Of a DNA stretch of 64,000 nucleotides, positions 34,801 through 46,796 are shown in pieces. The translations under genes were made by a program, and so were the position numbers. Numbering within the stretch: the first letter of the stretch is position 1; each line of letters begins with the position of its first letter. Source of the stretch: Schistocerca nitens (lineage: Eukaryota > Arthropoda > Insecta > Orthoptera > Acrididae); the NCBI RefSeq assembly GCF_023898315.1, contig NC_064614.1:114545501-114609500 (forward strand). The letters run 5' to 3'. The notes beneath the pieces were generated by a model, which was given only the letters and a program-made list of their open reading frames with translations, was not told the DNA's origin and did no database searches.

Positions 34801-36153
34801 ATGATGCGTGGGATCCTACAGTTGGTTACTTGAATAATGATATTCACAAACTGCTATCAGTTTCGACACCAAAAAGCGTCATCTTCAGGCCCCTGCATAT
34901 GGAAACATATGCAGGTAGTAAAGTACCAGAGTACAGACAACAAATATCACAATTTGTGAGCAAAACGAGGATAAATAATGGCGTAAAATTATGTAAAAAA
35001 ATGAACTATTGTTTTCCATACAAAACAAAATTCAGCATCTGATTTAATTGCTTAATTTTTTTAATCCAGTACTCTCATACTCCAAAGACGTAATTTGCCT
35101 GAGGGAAGCGCACTCGTACAACGAATTATAACAGAAAACAATGTTACCAACATTAGTAGTATTATGTCCAGTTCATTTTCTGGAATTAGTAGAAACATTG
35201 GTGACTTATTTCGTTATTACTTTGGGGATAGTGCATTTAGGGTCTTTTCCTTATACAAATTATACATCGGCTATTCCAGTGTGGTCATGGACCTTAGGGA
35301 TATGACGGGGTTGCTGTACAGTCACATGCACTTGTTTATATTTATTTGTAACTTCAACACTTTTCGTGTACTAGGTTTTAGACCATGTTTTACTTTGTTT
35401 CTATATTAGAGGTCATTAGAGAATATGTTATTGCTTCGATGGGTTTGCATTATCCAATGAACATTTGTTCATTAGGTTTTTGTTCCATGTCTTTACTTCA
35501 GTCATTTGATGTTACATTATTAGTTTCTTTCTCTTTTTTTACCATCCATATTTGTAGGTGTTCCAGTTAGGGATATTCATGACTCTGACTGCTTTTCTGG
35601 TGTAATTCGTTGTATGTGTAGGTTCCTCTTGGGTACATTACGTCACTGGAGTACGTGATCAGCAAAGTAGTTATAAAATTTTATTGTAATCAAATAGGAA
35701 ACTTACGAGAACATCATTTTTCGACATAGTCTTTTTGCGTTTCAACGCACTTGGGCCATCGTTGTACAAGTTTCCTGATGACCTCATAAAAGAAGGTTCT
35801 CGGTTGAGCTGCGAGCCAAGAATGCACCGCTTCTTTCATTGCTTCGTCCGAGGCACATCGACGGCCCCTTAATGCCTGTTTGAATGGACCAAAGAAGTGA
35901 TAGTCAGAAGGGGCAAGATCGGGACTATATGGAGGATGATCCAAATCTGTGTTTCTGGAGCGTTTCAGCAGTGTGGGCAGCAGTGTGCGAAAGGGCATTG
36001 TCGTGCAACAACAGAACACTTTTGACAGCAACCCTCGGCGTTTGCTTCGAATTGCAGGCTTCAGCTTGTCAGTAAGCATTCACTGTAACTTACACTGTTT
36101 ATTGTTGTGCCCCTTTCCCCATAATGTTCCCGCACTGGACCTTGTGTGTGTCA

Positions 36154-36176
36154 AAAAAAAAAAAAAAAAAAAAAAT
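36154..36176 (+). repeat. Poly-A tract
   Basis: A run of about 21-22 A within the mariner remnant, just 5' of its SINE insertion. Confidence 0.9.
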
Positions 36177-36246
36177 GTAAGCATCAGTTTTCCGCGGACG
36201 GTTTGGCCTTTAACTTTTTCTTGCACGGCGAATTTGGATATTTCCA

Positions 36247-36451
36247 GCCGGCCGGTGTGGCCGTGCGGTTAAAGGCGCTTCAGTCTGGAACCGTGTGACC
36301 GCTACGGTCGCAGGTTCGAATCCTGCCTCGAGCATGGATGTGTGTGATGTCCTTAGGTTAGTCAGGTTTAATTATTTCTAAGTTCTAGGCGACTGATGAC
36401 CTAAGAAGTTAAGTCGCATAGTGCTCAGAGCCATTTGAACCATTTTTTTTT
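36247..36451 (+). mobile_element. SINE family A copy 4 (nested in mariner)
   Basis: Target duplications TTGGATATTTCCA lie at 36234-36246 and 36452-36464. The head is GCCGGCCGGTGTGGCCGTGC, the B box GGTTCGAATCC is intact, and a T-rich end (CCATTTTTTTTT) follows GCCATTTGAA. Confidence 0.95.
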
Positions 36452-37439
36452 TTGGATATTTCCATTCCATACTCTGCCGTTTACCCTCCGGCTCGTAATG
36501 ATGGATCCATGTTTCATCACCAGTAATGATCCTGTCTAAGAAGTTGTCCCCTTCGTGACCATAGCGATCTAAATGTTATTTGCAGATGTCCAAGCGCGTT
36601 TGTTTATGCAACTGAGTTGTTTTGGGAACCATCTTGCACAAACTTTATGAAACCCAAGTCTGTTGTGAATGATTTACTAGGCAGAAACGTGACTACTTAG
36701 CACACGATGTGCCACTTCGTCAGTAGTTAATCGTCTTTCTAAGAGAATCATTGCACGTGAACGCTCAATAGCTTGTTTATTTGTGGTGGTAAACGGTCGT
36801 CCGGCTCCTTCAACGAGCGTGACACTTGTGCGACCATTTCGGAATTTTGCAATCCATTCGTAGACACTTCGCTGTGGCAAAACACTGTTCTCGTACTGTA
36901 CCGAAAGTCTTCGATGAATATCGGCCCTGATACACCCTCTGACCACAAAAAAACGGATCACTGAACGTTGCTCTTCTTTGGTGCAAATAGACAGTAGAGC
37001 AGCCATGATTAACACCATGGCAGCGATAACGAAACTATACTAGCAGCTTGAAAATTGCAAAGATATAACAAGCAATAAACAAAGCATGCGTCATCAACGT
37101 AAAACGACAGTACTACCATAATAAACAAAAATATAACTAAATTGCGGATAATAATGCACTTACCATCGTAATTTAAATGTTTTTTATGGATAACGATAGT
37201 ATATTTTTATTATATAATTTTCTGATGTGGTTTATCCCCATATTTATCACCAACTGCGGTTTCGGTTGCATGCACTCTCATTGTTTACTGTCAGATTTTG
37301 TGCATTTGCACATACTGGGACCTGAAGATGACGCTTTTTGGGGCCAAAACTGGTAACATGTTTTGAACAATGGACGTTGGATTACACTATAGCTGTTGGT
37401 TTCAATAATCATTACTCAAGTACTTCACGTCTCGCAGCT

Positions 37440-38400
37440 GTCCCACTGTCCTTGATGGATTACTGGAGACTTACAGTTAAGTGGCGATACACTGCTGTCG
37501 TAGTGCCTGGTTGCAGACATGCGGAGTTTGTCGAAGGAGTTTCCCACCCACAGGCGCCTAGGAGTCAGAAAAGGTTGTTTCTCAACATAGCTACATTTTT
37601 AAAGTGCAAAACAAAAGTGTGTGGGTGTCACCATGGGTGTTGCCGAACTGAATCTTATTGGGAGGGCGGGGGGGGGGGGGGTTGATGTTTTATTCATGCA
37701 TGTGTCAATGTCACACTCCTCCACGATCACACCACAGAATGGTACAAACAAGAGTGCTGAAAAGGCATAAACAAATTTTTGCTGTCAGTTGGTTTTATAC
37801 AGTCCCTAGTGGCACGACCCTGTATACCAGAACAAAAATTGCGGTAGTACTACACTCCAAAGGGGTGGGGACATATTCAGTGAGGTTGCAACCGCATGAT
37901 GTTCTTAGAGAAGGGCTGAATCATCTGCAAGGGGTTTTGGCCATGGCAAAGGTTTCAGGAATGTTGTTCTTGTTCCACACTGCCTTTTTCGACGGGAATC
38001 AATGACCCGAGGGAAGATGATGCTTCAGTGACGCCGTTTACCCCACCTCCTGAGGCTCTTTCTTTACAGTTCTGAATGGCAGTGTTTTCTCGACTACGTA
38101 GAACAACATCGTGTGATTTCAACACTGGGCATCACGATTCGGACTTCCATCCCTGCTGAGTCAAGAGGAAAGGCGAGAGATGCTGGCTAGGAGGAGAAGT
38201 GAAGATTTTTCCATTGTGTGACACGTCAAATGTGGCACTGAGTATAATTGTGATGGAATTTTGTGGCAATGTGACAGCGTTATCCTACCTACCACGAACT
38301 TCTGAGATGTCGGCATTTAGCTGTTTTAAGCGTCACCAAATAAGAGGTTGGTGTTGCGGGGCACCACGCATTTGCACCTGTACGGAGTAAAGTTTCAGTT
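37440..38400 (+). repeat. Internal segment shared with 22.8-25.0 kb (unclassified element)
   Basis: CAGTCCCTAGTGGCACGACC and ACCAGAACAAAAATTGCGG correspond to CAGCCCCTAGTGGTTCTTCT and GCCAGAGCAAAAATTGCG at 23.27 kb. GTGTGATTTCAACACTGGGC and TGTGACACGTCAAATGTGGC correspond to 24.79-24.92 kb. A G-run is at about 37664-37681. There is no coding. Confidence 0.6.
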
Positions 38401-39544
38401 ACCCTGCTCTGCGTCCCAACGCGGAAAAATGGCGGTTTTTCAAGATACTGACCATTTAATTCTTATGTGCGATGTATTTTGACCACCCAAGAGATGGACT
38501 TATTCACGAGCAAAGTTTGTGCATGTAATTTAGTAGCGCTATGCCAGCCAGACAAGTCATCCGGTTACAGATAGCGCTAGTCTTGGAAAGCCCGAGTGGT
38601 TCGCTAGTTAAATATAAAAAATGATTCCGAAATTCAAGAAATATGGGCAGAGAAAGTCAGAATCTAAGCAAGTCATCTGGAGATATTAATACTTTTTCGA
38701 AGCCACACTGTATATACAACTTCATAAAAAGCTAAAGAAGCCCCTCAGTGACTGGTACAGAAATAGGTTGTGCGAGCTGATCATAAGACGACACCGAGCG
38801 GAAAATCACTTTGTCCTGGGAATTCGTGAACGCGCGAGAGTTCTTCCTGGGCACTCGTGATCCGGCGGACGAGTTTCATAATAGTGGTTTAGTTAATAAT
38901 CGGAATGGTGTTGGAAATTTGGTATAACACTCCGACAAATGTCTAAGTCGGAGGGACGACTATGTAGAGAAGTACTTCGAAGGTACTTGGTTTTCACTGT
39001 GGTTTCCATTTCGCGACCGATCGTTCCTTACTTTCCGAACAATCCTCGTACATTAGTGCAGTAAGGGTGGCGCTTTGTCGCAATATAGTACATGTTCCGG
39101 TTTTCCTACGGACACAGTTCTGCTGCGGTACTGAAAACAGGAGCATCACAGTGTGGGAGTGAAATGGAGCAGCAACTAGAGACGTACTCCAGAGTTGAAA
39201 CAGGCGGAACAATTCCATTCTTGAAGGAAAAACGTCTAACTTGTCTAACTTGCTCAAAGACTGACGGTGAAATTCTGATGGTTTATGAACCAAATGCTGT
39301 GTTGCGTCCAGCTGTAGCGGAATGGTGACAACACACTTGGGTGATGCTGATCGCGAGGCAATGCCATAGCCAGCGGCCACAGACAACGGTGTCCAGGCAA
39401 CCGAGGAACTGATTGGCGGTAATCGTGACGGTGAGGATGTTCACGCACTAATTCTCCAAGGCCCCGCAGGCAAGAAGCGGATTTCTGTTGTCGAGTAACT
39501 GAACGACTGGTGGAATTTTCCAATTCTTGTTTACAGAAACTTGA
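38401..39544. other. Unclassified, likely decayed repeat
   Basis: Overlapping minus-strand frames (39523-39254 and 39386-38994) show no domain. No splice-flanked GC block. Confidence 0.4.
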
Positions 39545-39938
39545 TAACTTTGTTGAAAAATAGTGTCATGTACATGAGTTCCTTTCAAGTGTAGTGCAGC
39601 ATTCAATTAAAGCTGCTTGACCTGCTGTAGTAATCTGTAACTGATGGGCCATTTGGGACCGAACGACCACCGTGTCACCCTCCGTTAATGGCGCCATTGG
39701 ATGCGATGTTAAGAAGGGTCGGGCCAGCACACATCTCTCATGGATGTTGTCACTTTTCTTGTTCTTGGAGTCGTTACTTCTCAAGCAAGTAGATCCCCAG
39801 TTGACAACACAATGTTGAGTGCACCCCCGTTCCAGTACTTCCACCTAGCACAAGTCCTCGGCAGTGCTGGGAATCGAATAGGCGTCCCCCGCATACCAGT
39901 CAGATAGGCTGACCGCTGAGCTACGGAGTGCTGTTTAT
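39545..39938 (-). mobile_element. tRNA-derived SINE (family G)
   Basis: The minus strand has CTCCGTAGCTCAGCGGTCAG (A-box region), CTATCTGACTGGTATGCGGG and TTCGATTCCCAGCACTGCC (B box), then about 290 bp of unrelated body. It ends about 65 bp before the acceptor of the exon at 40004. Confidence 0.72.
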
Positions 39939-40003
39939 ATTTTGGTGTACAGCGTGACCGACAACTGAAGAGGTGAGAGGTGTGTTTTTGGTGCGGTGTG
40001 CAG

Positions 40004-40552
40004 GTCCGCTTCCCGTCGCTGTTCGACGCTGCGGGCTCCGCGTCGGAGGCGGGCTTCCGCCCTCAGGACTTCCTAGCGTCAGCAGCCGCTCCCGGGGGCG
40101 GCGCGCAGCCTCTGGCCGCCGCCTCGCCCTCGCAGGACGCGTACTCACCGTCGCTGACTAAGCTGCAGCGCGACTACAGCCTGCGGCCCACGCATTACGA
40201 CGCCGCCATCCGCGCCGCCGCAGCCGCCTCCGCCCCCGCCTCGGCCCCCGCCGCCGCCCCCGCCACGGGCTCTGTGCCGCGGCCGGCGGCGCTGCTGCTG
40301 GAAGAGCGGCCCAAGCCGTACACCGGCTACCGCGCCGCCCCCGCCACCTCCGGCGCGGCGGCCGCCGCCTCCGGTGACGCGGCCGGTACGGGTCTGCGCG
40401 CCGCCGCCGTCGAGCTGCTGCCCGGAGCTCCGGTCGCCTTAGCCCAGACCCGCCCCAGGCCGTACGTGGGATACCGCGCCGCCCCCGAGGTGGAAGGCAT
40501 CGTCGCTGCAGCCCCGTCTGGCAACTACTACAGACCCGCCCAAGCCACCAAG
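40004..40552 (+). CDS. Ala/Pro-rich exon with two PYxGYRAAP repeats (183 codons)
   Basis: The acceptor is ggtgcggtgtgcag and the donor is AAG|gtgagg; the exon is phase 0 at both ends. The protein starts VRFPSLFDAAGSASEAG and contains another copy of the exon-1 type repeat (RPQDFLASAAAPGG). A run of Ala/Pro low complexity follows, then two near-identical repeats, KPYTGYRAAP and RPYVGYRAAP, about 50 residues apart. It ends with a Tyr-containing SGNYYRPAQATK. There are no cysteines. Alternating Ala/Pro runs with GYR-type Tyr repeats suggest a disordered, extensible matrix segment, but this is inferred from composition only. The high GC leaves long antisense frames open, which I regard as shadows. 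Confidence 0.85.
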
Positions 40553-40564
40553 GTGAGGCTAATT

Positions 40565-40985
40565 CTACGTCCACAACTACAAAAGGTGTTTCAGCTGCTC
40601 CTACCGATCGGTTTTATGCAACCTGCAACGCCTCCAAAAAGAACGCGTAATATTTTCATATTCCCTGGGCCTTTTTTGTAGAGAACTTAATACATTTAAA
40701 TTTTGTACTGGAGGCCATGGTTTTCGAGTTATTAAAGAAAAAAGCCTTTCAAGGTCACTTTTGTACGTTTTTATTAAATTATTCGAAAACTATGGCCTCT
40801 AGCGGAAACATATGCCAGTACAAAATTTGACTACATTAAAATTCCTATAAAAAGGTCCTGTTCATATTTTTCTGTAGGAGTAACAGTTTGGGCGTAGCGA
40901 GCGACAGAGCATGAAAATTTTGCCCCTGGTGTTTGCAGGCGTTGATGGTTGCATAAATGCCAGAGATAGGGGCAACTCAATGAAC
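40565..40985. mobile_element. Hairpin MITE just after an exon
   Basis: Arms pair as: TTTTATGCAACCTGCAACGCC (40612) with GGCGTTGATGGTTGCATAAA (40939), AAATTTTGTACTGGAGGCCA (40698) with its inverted copy around 40794-40831, and TTCGAGTTATTAAAGAAAAA with TTTTTATTAAATTATTCGAA. The left end lies only about 10-50 bp after the donor at 40553. Exact ends are uncertain. Confidence 0.8.
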
Positions 40986-41179
40986 CTACATGTACAGGGT
41001 GAATTAGCAAGTCAAGGTTTCAAATTTACTAACTCGTACCATGTTCAGAAGAACGGAAAAACTGGTAGAACGGGACTCAGCGAAGATTAGTTTGGGTTTC
41101 AGAAAAATGTAGAGACATGCGAGATAATAGTCACTCTATGATCTATGAAGATACGTTAAGGAAAGGCAGAGCTATGTTC

Positions 41180-41348
41180 GTAAGCGTTTCTAAGTTTAGA
41201 GAATTCTTTTAACAATGTTGACTGGGCTATTCGAATATCTGAAAATTTCGGGGATAAAATACAAGTAGCGAAAGGTCATTTACAGCTTGTACGGAAACGA
41301 GACTGCAGTTACAAGAATCGAAGGATATGAAAGAGAAGATGTAGTTCA
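41180..41348 (+). mobile_element. RTE-type LINE, decayed, part 1
   Basis: TTTAACAATGTTGACTGGGC and GGGATAAAATACAAGTAGCG parallel 21.28-21.35 kb. It is followed by two SINEs and continues at 41767. Confidence 0.8.
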
Positions 41349-41537
41349 AATGGCTCTGAGCACTATGGGACTCAACTGCTGTGGTCATCAGTCCCCTAGA
41401 ACTTAGAACTACTTAAACCTAACTAACCTAAAGACGTCACATACACCCATGCCCGAGGCTGGATTTGAACCTGCGACCGTAGCAGCAGCGCGGCTCCGGA
41501 CTGGAGCGCCGAGAACCGCACGGCCACCGCGGCCGGC
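41349..41537 (-). mobile_element. SINE family A copy 5 (nested in RTE)
   Basis: Target duplications GAAGATGTAGTTCA lie at 41335-41348 and 41538-41551. The B box is intact (gatttgaacctgc shows one change). Confidence 0.94.
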
Positions 41538-41566
41538 GAAGATGTAGTTCAGGAAGGACTGAGTCA

Positions 41567-41766
41567 AAATGGTTCAAATGGCTCTGAGCACTATGGGACT
41601 TAACATCTGAGGTCAACAGTCCTCTAGAACTTAGAACTACTTAAACCTAACCTAAGGACATCACACACATCCATCCCCGAGGCAGGATTCGAACCTGCGA
41701 CCCTAGCGGTCGCGCGGTTCCAGACTGAAGCGCCTAGAACCGCTCGGCCACAATGGACCGACGGAG
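41567..41766 (-). mobile_element. SINE family A copy 6 (nested in RTE, 29 bp after copy 5)
   Basis: Short target duplications TGAGTCA lie at 41560-41566 and 41767-41773. Same family and orientation as copy 5 but with independent diagnostic differences (AACATCTGAGG instead of AACTGCTGTGG). Confidence 0.9.
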
Positions 41767-41950
41767 TGAGTCAGGGTTGTAACCTACCTCTGGTGTTATT
41801 CAGTCTCAACATTGAGCAAGCAGTATAGGGAATTGAAGTAGAAATCTGGGAAGGAATTTAACGTTCAGGGAGAAGAAATAAACGTTTTGGCGAAATGGTT
41901 AGCGTCTTGAAAAGAGGTATAAGATAAACATCAACAATAGTAAAATCTAT
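41767..41950 (+). mobile_element. RTE-type LINE, decayed, part 2
   Basis: GAGTCAGGGTTGTAACC (RQGC box), CAACATTGAGCAAGCAGTA, then a truncated GATAAACATCAACAATAGTAA (NINNSK). Confidence 0.78.
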
Positions 41951-44570
41951 TTAATATTAATATTTGTCTTTTATATAATTTTATGTAATTTATTATGTGA
42001 ATGTTTAATATCTACAGCTCATGAACTGTCCATGTTGCATTGTTAACTCTCTGTGAACGTCTGGTTAGGTGTAAAGAGATGGGCTGAGAGCCCTTATCTT
42101 GCCAGGTAAAATAAATGCATAAATAAATGCACAGGGCGAATCAGGGTTCTACTGACAATCTGTCAGTGGTTGTTCACGAATACTTTCTAAGAATTTTGGT
42201 ATCAGGGACCCATGGTCTCTGGCGGCTCTTTACTGAGTAGTAAAGCAATTATGGTTTATTTAGTTTGTTACTCAAACTTCTTTGTTTCAGTGAAGATTTT
42301 TCAGAACAGCAAAAGGCATGTAATATATAATGCCCAGAACGTAAAACTGAATGCAAAGCTGAAGGCAACGAATTTACTCTTTGAACCACAGTGGTTTCTG
42401 CCGCAAGCCAACTTTTTATTCATTTTGCTTAGAAGTACCAATACCTCTAGGATGAAACAGTAACTTCGGCAGTTTCAAGCTAAAGACTCTGGTATTTCAA
42501 AACAAAATCAATGGAATGATGGATTGCGGCGGAAACTACTGGGGCTCAAAGGGCTAACGAGGACGTTACTGTCGTCCACAACATGTGCCCTGAGCGAATG
42601 GAAAAAAGACACGCAGCGCACACCGCTGACATTTGCACTGTTGTGCACTATTTTCAGTGCAATGTAGATAGAAAATTAACTGGGGCACGAAATCAAACGA
42701 AACGCAGCAAGTTTGTATCGTGCAACAAGAGACCGAGGGTCCCTTTTATCAAAAGTACTCAGAAAGTATCCCTTAGCAACCTCTTAAAGAGTTTTTCGGT
42801 GGAGTTCTGGTTCAACCCGTCTAAATGTTATTCGCCTGGAAGGTTCACATTCTCGTTCTGAATGCCTTCGAAGAATCTTCTAGCGTACCTATGAAGTCAG
42901 GAAGCCTTACGTCTTGTAAACAGAACAGCAGCTTGAAAAAATACACTATCGCATTACATTTCAGCTTTCGTGCTGCCAGTCATTAACATCTCCCTGGCGC
43001 AAGGCAGGGGTCAGTTTGTTAGGCAAGGCCTCCAAGGTTTAGTCCTCCCCATAGGACGAAAGTGATCCTAATCCTGCATAGTGAACGACTGTGGTGTTGA
43101 GACCAACTATCACATAGGCGACTTCTGGCAAAAGTCGTGCTTTCAGAAAGTTGTAGACAGTGTGTTTGGAGGGTCCTGAAACTTGCCTGGCTGATTTTTT
43201 CATTGAGGTAAAAATAAGAGGAGTTGTCATGATGTCACAAACTTGAAGTCGACCCAAGTGAAGATCCACGATGTTAGCTACCCCAAGACATTCGCTTCTG
43301 GTCGTTTGATTCCGTGTAGTCGTGAAGTGTTTTGATAAAAAATGCCGGCTTGAGTCGCTTACGGGTGTACTAATCGTTCTGATTGTAATCTATAGTTTAA
43401 ACAAATCACATTTCATTCGTAAGTGGACTTATTTAAGCACTATTTTCTTATATACACTTGAAATTCTGATGCACTGTAAAGTTTTACAGTAAGGTTTTAT
43501 TTCTGTGATTTGACTTTAGATTTCCTATCAATCCAAAGCGAAGAGCTCTCTGGAGGCGAGCAATGCACTTGGTTTTCAGTGCTTGATTATTCCAAAGTAA
43601 CTGGAAAGTCCTGGCAAGAAATATCTTGGAAATGGGGACTAATGTTTTAAAATGCGATATTTTGATATAATAGTAATGTAATAAAAGTAGTTAATTAAAT
43701 CTTCAGCAAAATGTGTGGAACACCTGTTACAGTACTTAAAGGGTTAGAAATTTGTTAAAGCAAAGTTCCTTATCAAAGTCCAGGCTATTTAGATCATTAC
43801 ATTAATCACTGTGTTATCCTGTAAATTGCTGTTATTTACCACACTGAATGTCACTAGGTAGATATAATTTAAGAACAAAGCAGATGTGAACTACAATGGG
43901 CCTGACAGTCTTAAATTCCGTTCTTTTCCTTCGTAATTTAAAGAATCTTTCACTCAGTTGACATGACAGCTGGCTTGTTTATATCGTCCCTGCATACATC
44001 TATGGGACACCAAAGGAAATAAGGTAAGTTTCTTGCAAACTTCAACATTTAAAATTTGCATTTGACTTGAAAATGCAACGAATACAAATCGGTGCGTCTA
44101 AACTATCAATCATTGCTTTTGGAGTTCTGGCTTTATCAATTATCGACACAAACGCAATGAAAGTGAATAGAAGTGGATTACGAAAGCACGCTTTCCGTAA
44201 CACATACTTCTCTTCTCGTTAATTCGAAGTGTATAAACGAAAAGGAATTACAGTACTGGGACCAGAAGCGTCATATTTTCGTGTCGTATTACTGTATCGA
44301 ATACGCATTTAAAACTAGAAAAACGTTTGAAGTTGCGTTCCTTATGCTGTGTTGTTCACTAAAACAGTATAACATTTACTATATAAAATAAATATCGCGT
44401 CCACAAGACAGAAATAACGAACAAGAAGCGACTGTAAACACTCGTCTGCTAACGTTTTGGGGGAACCAAGATGGCGGCAGGCCACGCCCACTGGCTTCAA
44501 AACAACTTACAGCGTAGGTCTGTAGCGCCATCTCCACTTATTCTACCTCCATGGTTTTTGTTTTTTGCAG
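41951..44570. other. Intron DNA, AT-rich, no feature recognised
   Basis: There is no repeat boundary or coding block that I can support. Frames at 42212-42463, 42583-42861 and 43269-43039 (-) look like chance. Confidence 0.5.
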
Positions 44571-44786
44571 CGGGAGCAGCCGCAGTACTACAGCGGCAGC
44601 AGCTACGACGCTGCGCGCGCCCCTGGCGGCGACCCGGCGGACTACGAGGGCCTGGCCAGCTTCAAAGCTTCCATCGTGCCCTACCAGAAGCCGTCCAAGG
44701 CGGAGGCGGAGGCCAGCGAACCGCGCCCCGGCAAGTCCTCCTACCCCGGCACGCCCACCGCCGGCTACAACGGAAAGTACCTCAAG
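44571..44786 (+). CDS. Tyr/Ser/Pro-rich exon (72 codons)
   Basis: The acceptor is a T-rich tract ending ttttttgcag and the donor is AAG|gtgcgt; phase 0 at both ends. It begins REQPQYYSGSSYDAARAPG and continues with DYEGLASFKASIVPYQKPSK, a Lys/Glu segment and KSSYPGTPTAGYNGKYLK. Tyrosines recur every 8-15 residues in small-residue contexts (YSGSSY, GYNGKY), a spacing seen in cross-linked insect structural proteins. Cysteine is absent. The exon is hydrophilic and has no predicted helix-breaking domain boundary. It is assigned to this gene by frame, composition and splice phase. The alternative that it belongs to another transcript cannot be excluded without RNA data. Confidence 0.83.
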
Positions 44787-45049
44787 GTGCGTCCCCCACA
44801 ACCCTCTTAAAGTACGAAACTGTCATGTGATAAATGGCTGCTGACCGACTCTTTCAAACTTTTGACCCAAACAGGATGTAAACCCCTCGGGCGCCTGATG
44901 TCGGTCAATTCACCATATTTCCTCCATCCTATTTAGGCGATACGTGGTCAACAATCCCTTCCCCCCGTTCTCTACTCGCTCTGGACATTTACTTACACTA
45001 CTGACCACTGGACAAATATATTATACTAGAACTGACATGTGATTACATT

Positions 45050-45835
45050 TTCACGCAATTTGGGTGCATAGATCCTGAGAATTCAGTACCCAGAACAACC
45101 ACCTCTGGCCGTAATAACGGCCTTGATACGCCTGGGCATTAAATCAAACAGAGCTTGGATGGCGTGTACAGGTACAGCTGCCCATGCAGCTTCAACACGA
45201 TACCACAGTTCATCAAGAGTAGTGACTGGCGTACTGTGACGAGCCAGTTACTCGGCCACCATTGACCAGACGTTTTCAATTGGTGAGAGATCTGGAGAAT
45301 GTGCTGGCCAGGGCAGCGATCTAACATTTTTTGTATCCAGAAAGGCCCGTACAGGACCTGCAACATGCGGTCGTGCATTATCCTGCTGAAATGTGGGGTT
45401 TCGCACGGATCGAATGAAGGGTAGAGCCACGGGTCGTAACACACCTGAAATGTAACGTCCACTGTTCAAAGTGTCGTCACTGCGAACAAGATGTGACCGA
45501 GACGTGTAACCAATGGCACCCCATACCATCACGCCGTGTGATACACCAATATGGTGATGACGAATACACGCTTCCAATGTTAGTTCACCGCGATGTCGCC
45601 AAACACGGTTGCGACCATCATGATGCTTTAAACAGAACCTCGTTTCATCCGAAAAATGACGTTTTGCCATTCGTGCACCCAGGTTCGTCGTTGAGTACAC
45701 CATCGGAGGCGCTCCTGTCTGTGATGCAGTGTCAAGGGTAACCGCAGCCATGGTCTCCGAGCTGATAGTCCTTGCTGCTGCAACGTCCAGCCTCGTCGTC
45801 AATCTTGTTGTGTCTAGGAAGCCTGCATACTCGGT
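45050..45835 (-). mobile_element. Tc1-like transposase remnant (catalytic domain)
   Basis: The minus frame from 45802 carries FSDETRFCLKHHDGRNRVWR, VMVWGAIGYTSRS, TFQQDNARPHVAG and SPDLSPIENVW with 34 residues between the second Asp and the Glu, then a stop at about 45249 and further C-terminal text to about 45060. The N-terminal DNA-binding part is missing. Confidence 0.88.
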
Positions 45836-46204
45836 TCGCTAGACAAACAATCAAACAAGTCGTATTAATAAGTTTTATTACAATTAGTCAAATATAATAC
45901 TAACTCTGGTAGTTACACAGATTGTCGCAAGCAAAGGGCGACATACGAAATTATTTCTTTGCAGTGACTTCTGATCTCTAACCGACGAAAATCTTTCCTG
46001 AACTGCTACTGAAGTGCCTAACGTTGACGCTGCTATCCAAGTCGCTATTCTTGAAGCTGCTGTCGAACTGGGCCTTCACCCGTCGTTCGCGGCGCTTATG
46101 TCCAGACAGGGGCCGCAGCTGTCGCGTTGTCGTCTTGGAAGGAGGTACGGTCAGCGTGCGATTGGCTGACTTTTTCTCATAGCTATCTCTTCCCTTTCCT
46201 TCCC
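45836..46204. other. Unclassified; possible retroelement debris
   Basis: A minus frame (46241-45978) is rich in Arg/Lys/Ser but without a motif. Confidence 0.4.
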
Positions 46205-46310
46205 GAATGGTGTGCCTGCGCTTGACTTTAGGCCGTAACATATGGTGCGTGGCGGAACGTACCTTGTACCACTAATAGCCATTTTCTTTCTCGTTCCACA
46301 CGTAGTTAGC
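46205..46310 (-). mobile_element. Family-B LINE 3' terminus fragment
   Basis: The reverse complement (GTGGAACGAGAAAGAAAATG, AGTGGTACAAGGTACGTTCC, GCCACGCACCATATG) matches the end of the LINE at 1.78-1.86 kb. Confidence 0.75.
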
Positions 46311-46796
46311 ATTCAGAAGCGTTCCAGAGCTCACACATGTCTATTGCGGAGGTCAAGTACAGTCTAACCATCAGAGTCTTCTGCATGAGGTGGATAAAAA
46401 CTTTTCAGAATATTGATATGGAAATAGTGATGTCGAGTAGGCCTGTCATAAGCAGTACTGCGAAGATGAGCCCCAGCAGACTCAGGAAACAGCGGCGCCA
46501 AACCTGAATCTCGTTGGCTGAAAGGTGGCAGCTGCACAGAGCTCACGAAATCTGGGATCCTCGCTTTCCAATTACGGAAGTGTTCATTCGAAAGTCAGAG
46601 TTAAGGGTTATCTAAGGAATGAGCTGTAAGAAGTATTAAAATCGGCGATATTGTACGCAGAGTGAATCTGTCGCTCTGGCGCTGAGTGTGGCTTATCTTG
46701 AAACTTCCTGGCAGATTAAAACTGTATGCCTGGCTGGGAACACAGAACCCTCCCATTCGCGGAAAGAACAGTGCTACAAACGTCAGCGTTATGCTA

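Larger units (their letters stand above)
35640..37065 (-). mobile_element. mariner transposon remnant (split by a SINE)
   Basis: The N-terminal frame (37018-36677) carries EEQRSVIRFFVVRGCIRADI, SVYEWIAKFRNGRTS and RPFTTTN, a mariner helix-turn-helix. The C-terminal frame (36079-35714) has HPPYSPDLAPSDYHFFGPFK and ends RWPKCVETQKDYVEK. The first catalytic Asp region is broken by frameshifts and by the SINE at 36247. It is inactive. Confidence 0.88.
34820..37425. mobile_element. DNA element with inverted termini, containing a mariner and a SINE
   Basis: GTTGGTTACTTGAATAATGA and CACCAAAAAGCGTCATCTTCAGG (34855-34895) are inverted at 37313-37420 (CCTGAAGATGACGCTTTTTGGGG). The middle holds AT-rich DNA and, at 35.7-37.0 kb, mariner sequence. 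The ends are approximate. Confidence 0.65.
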
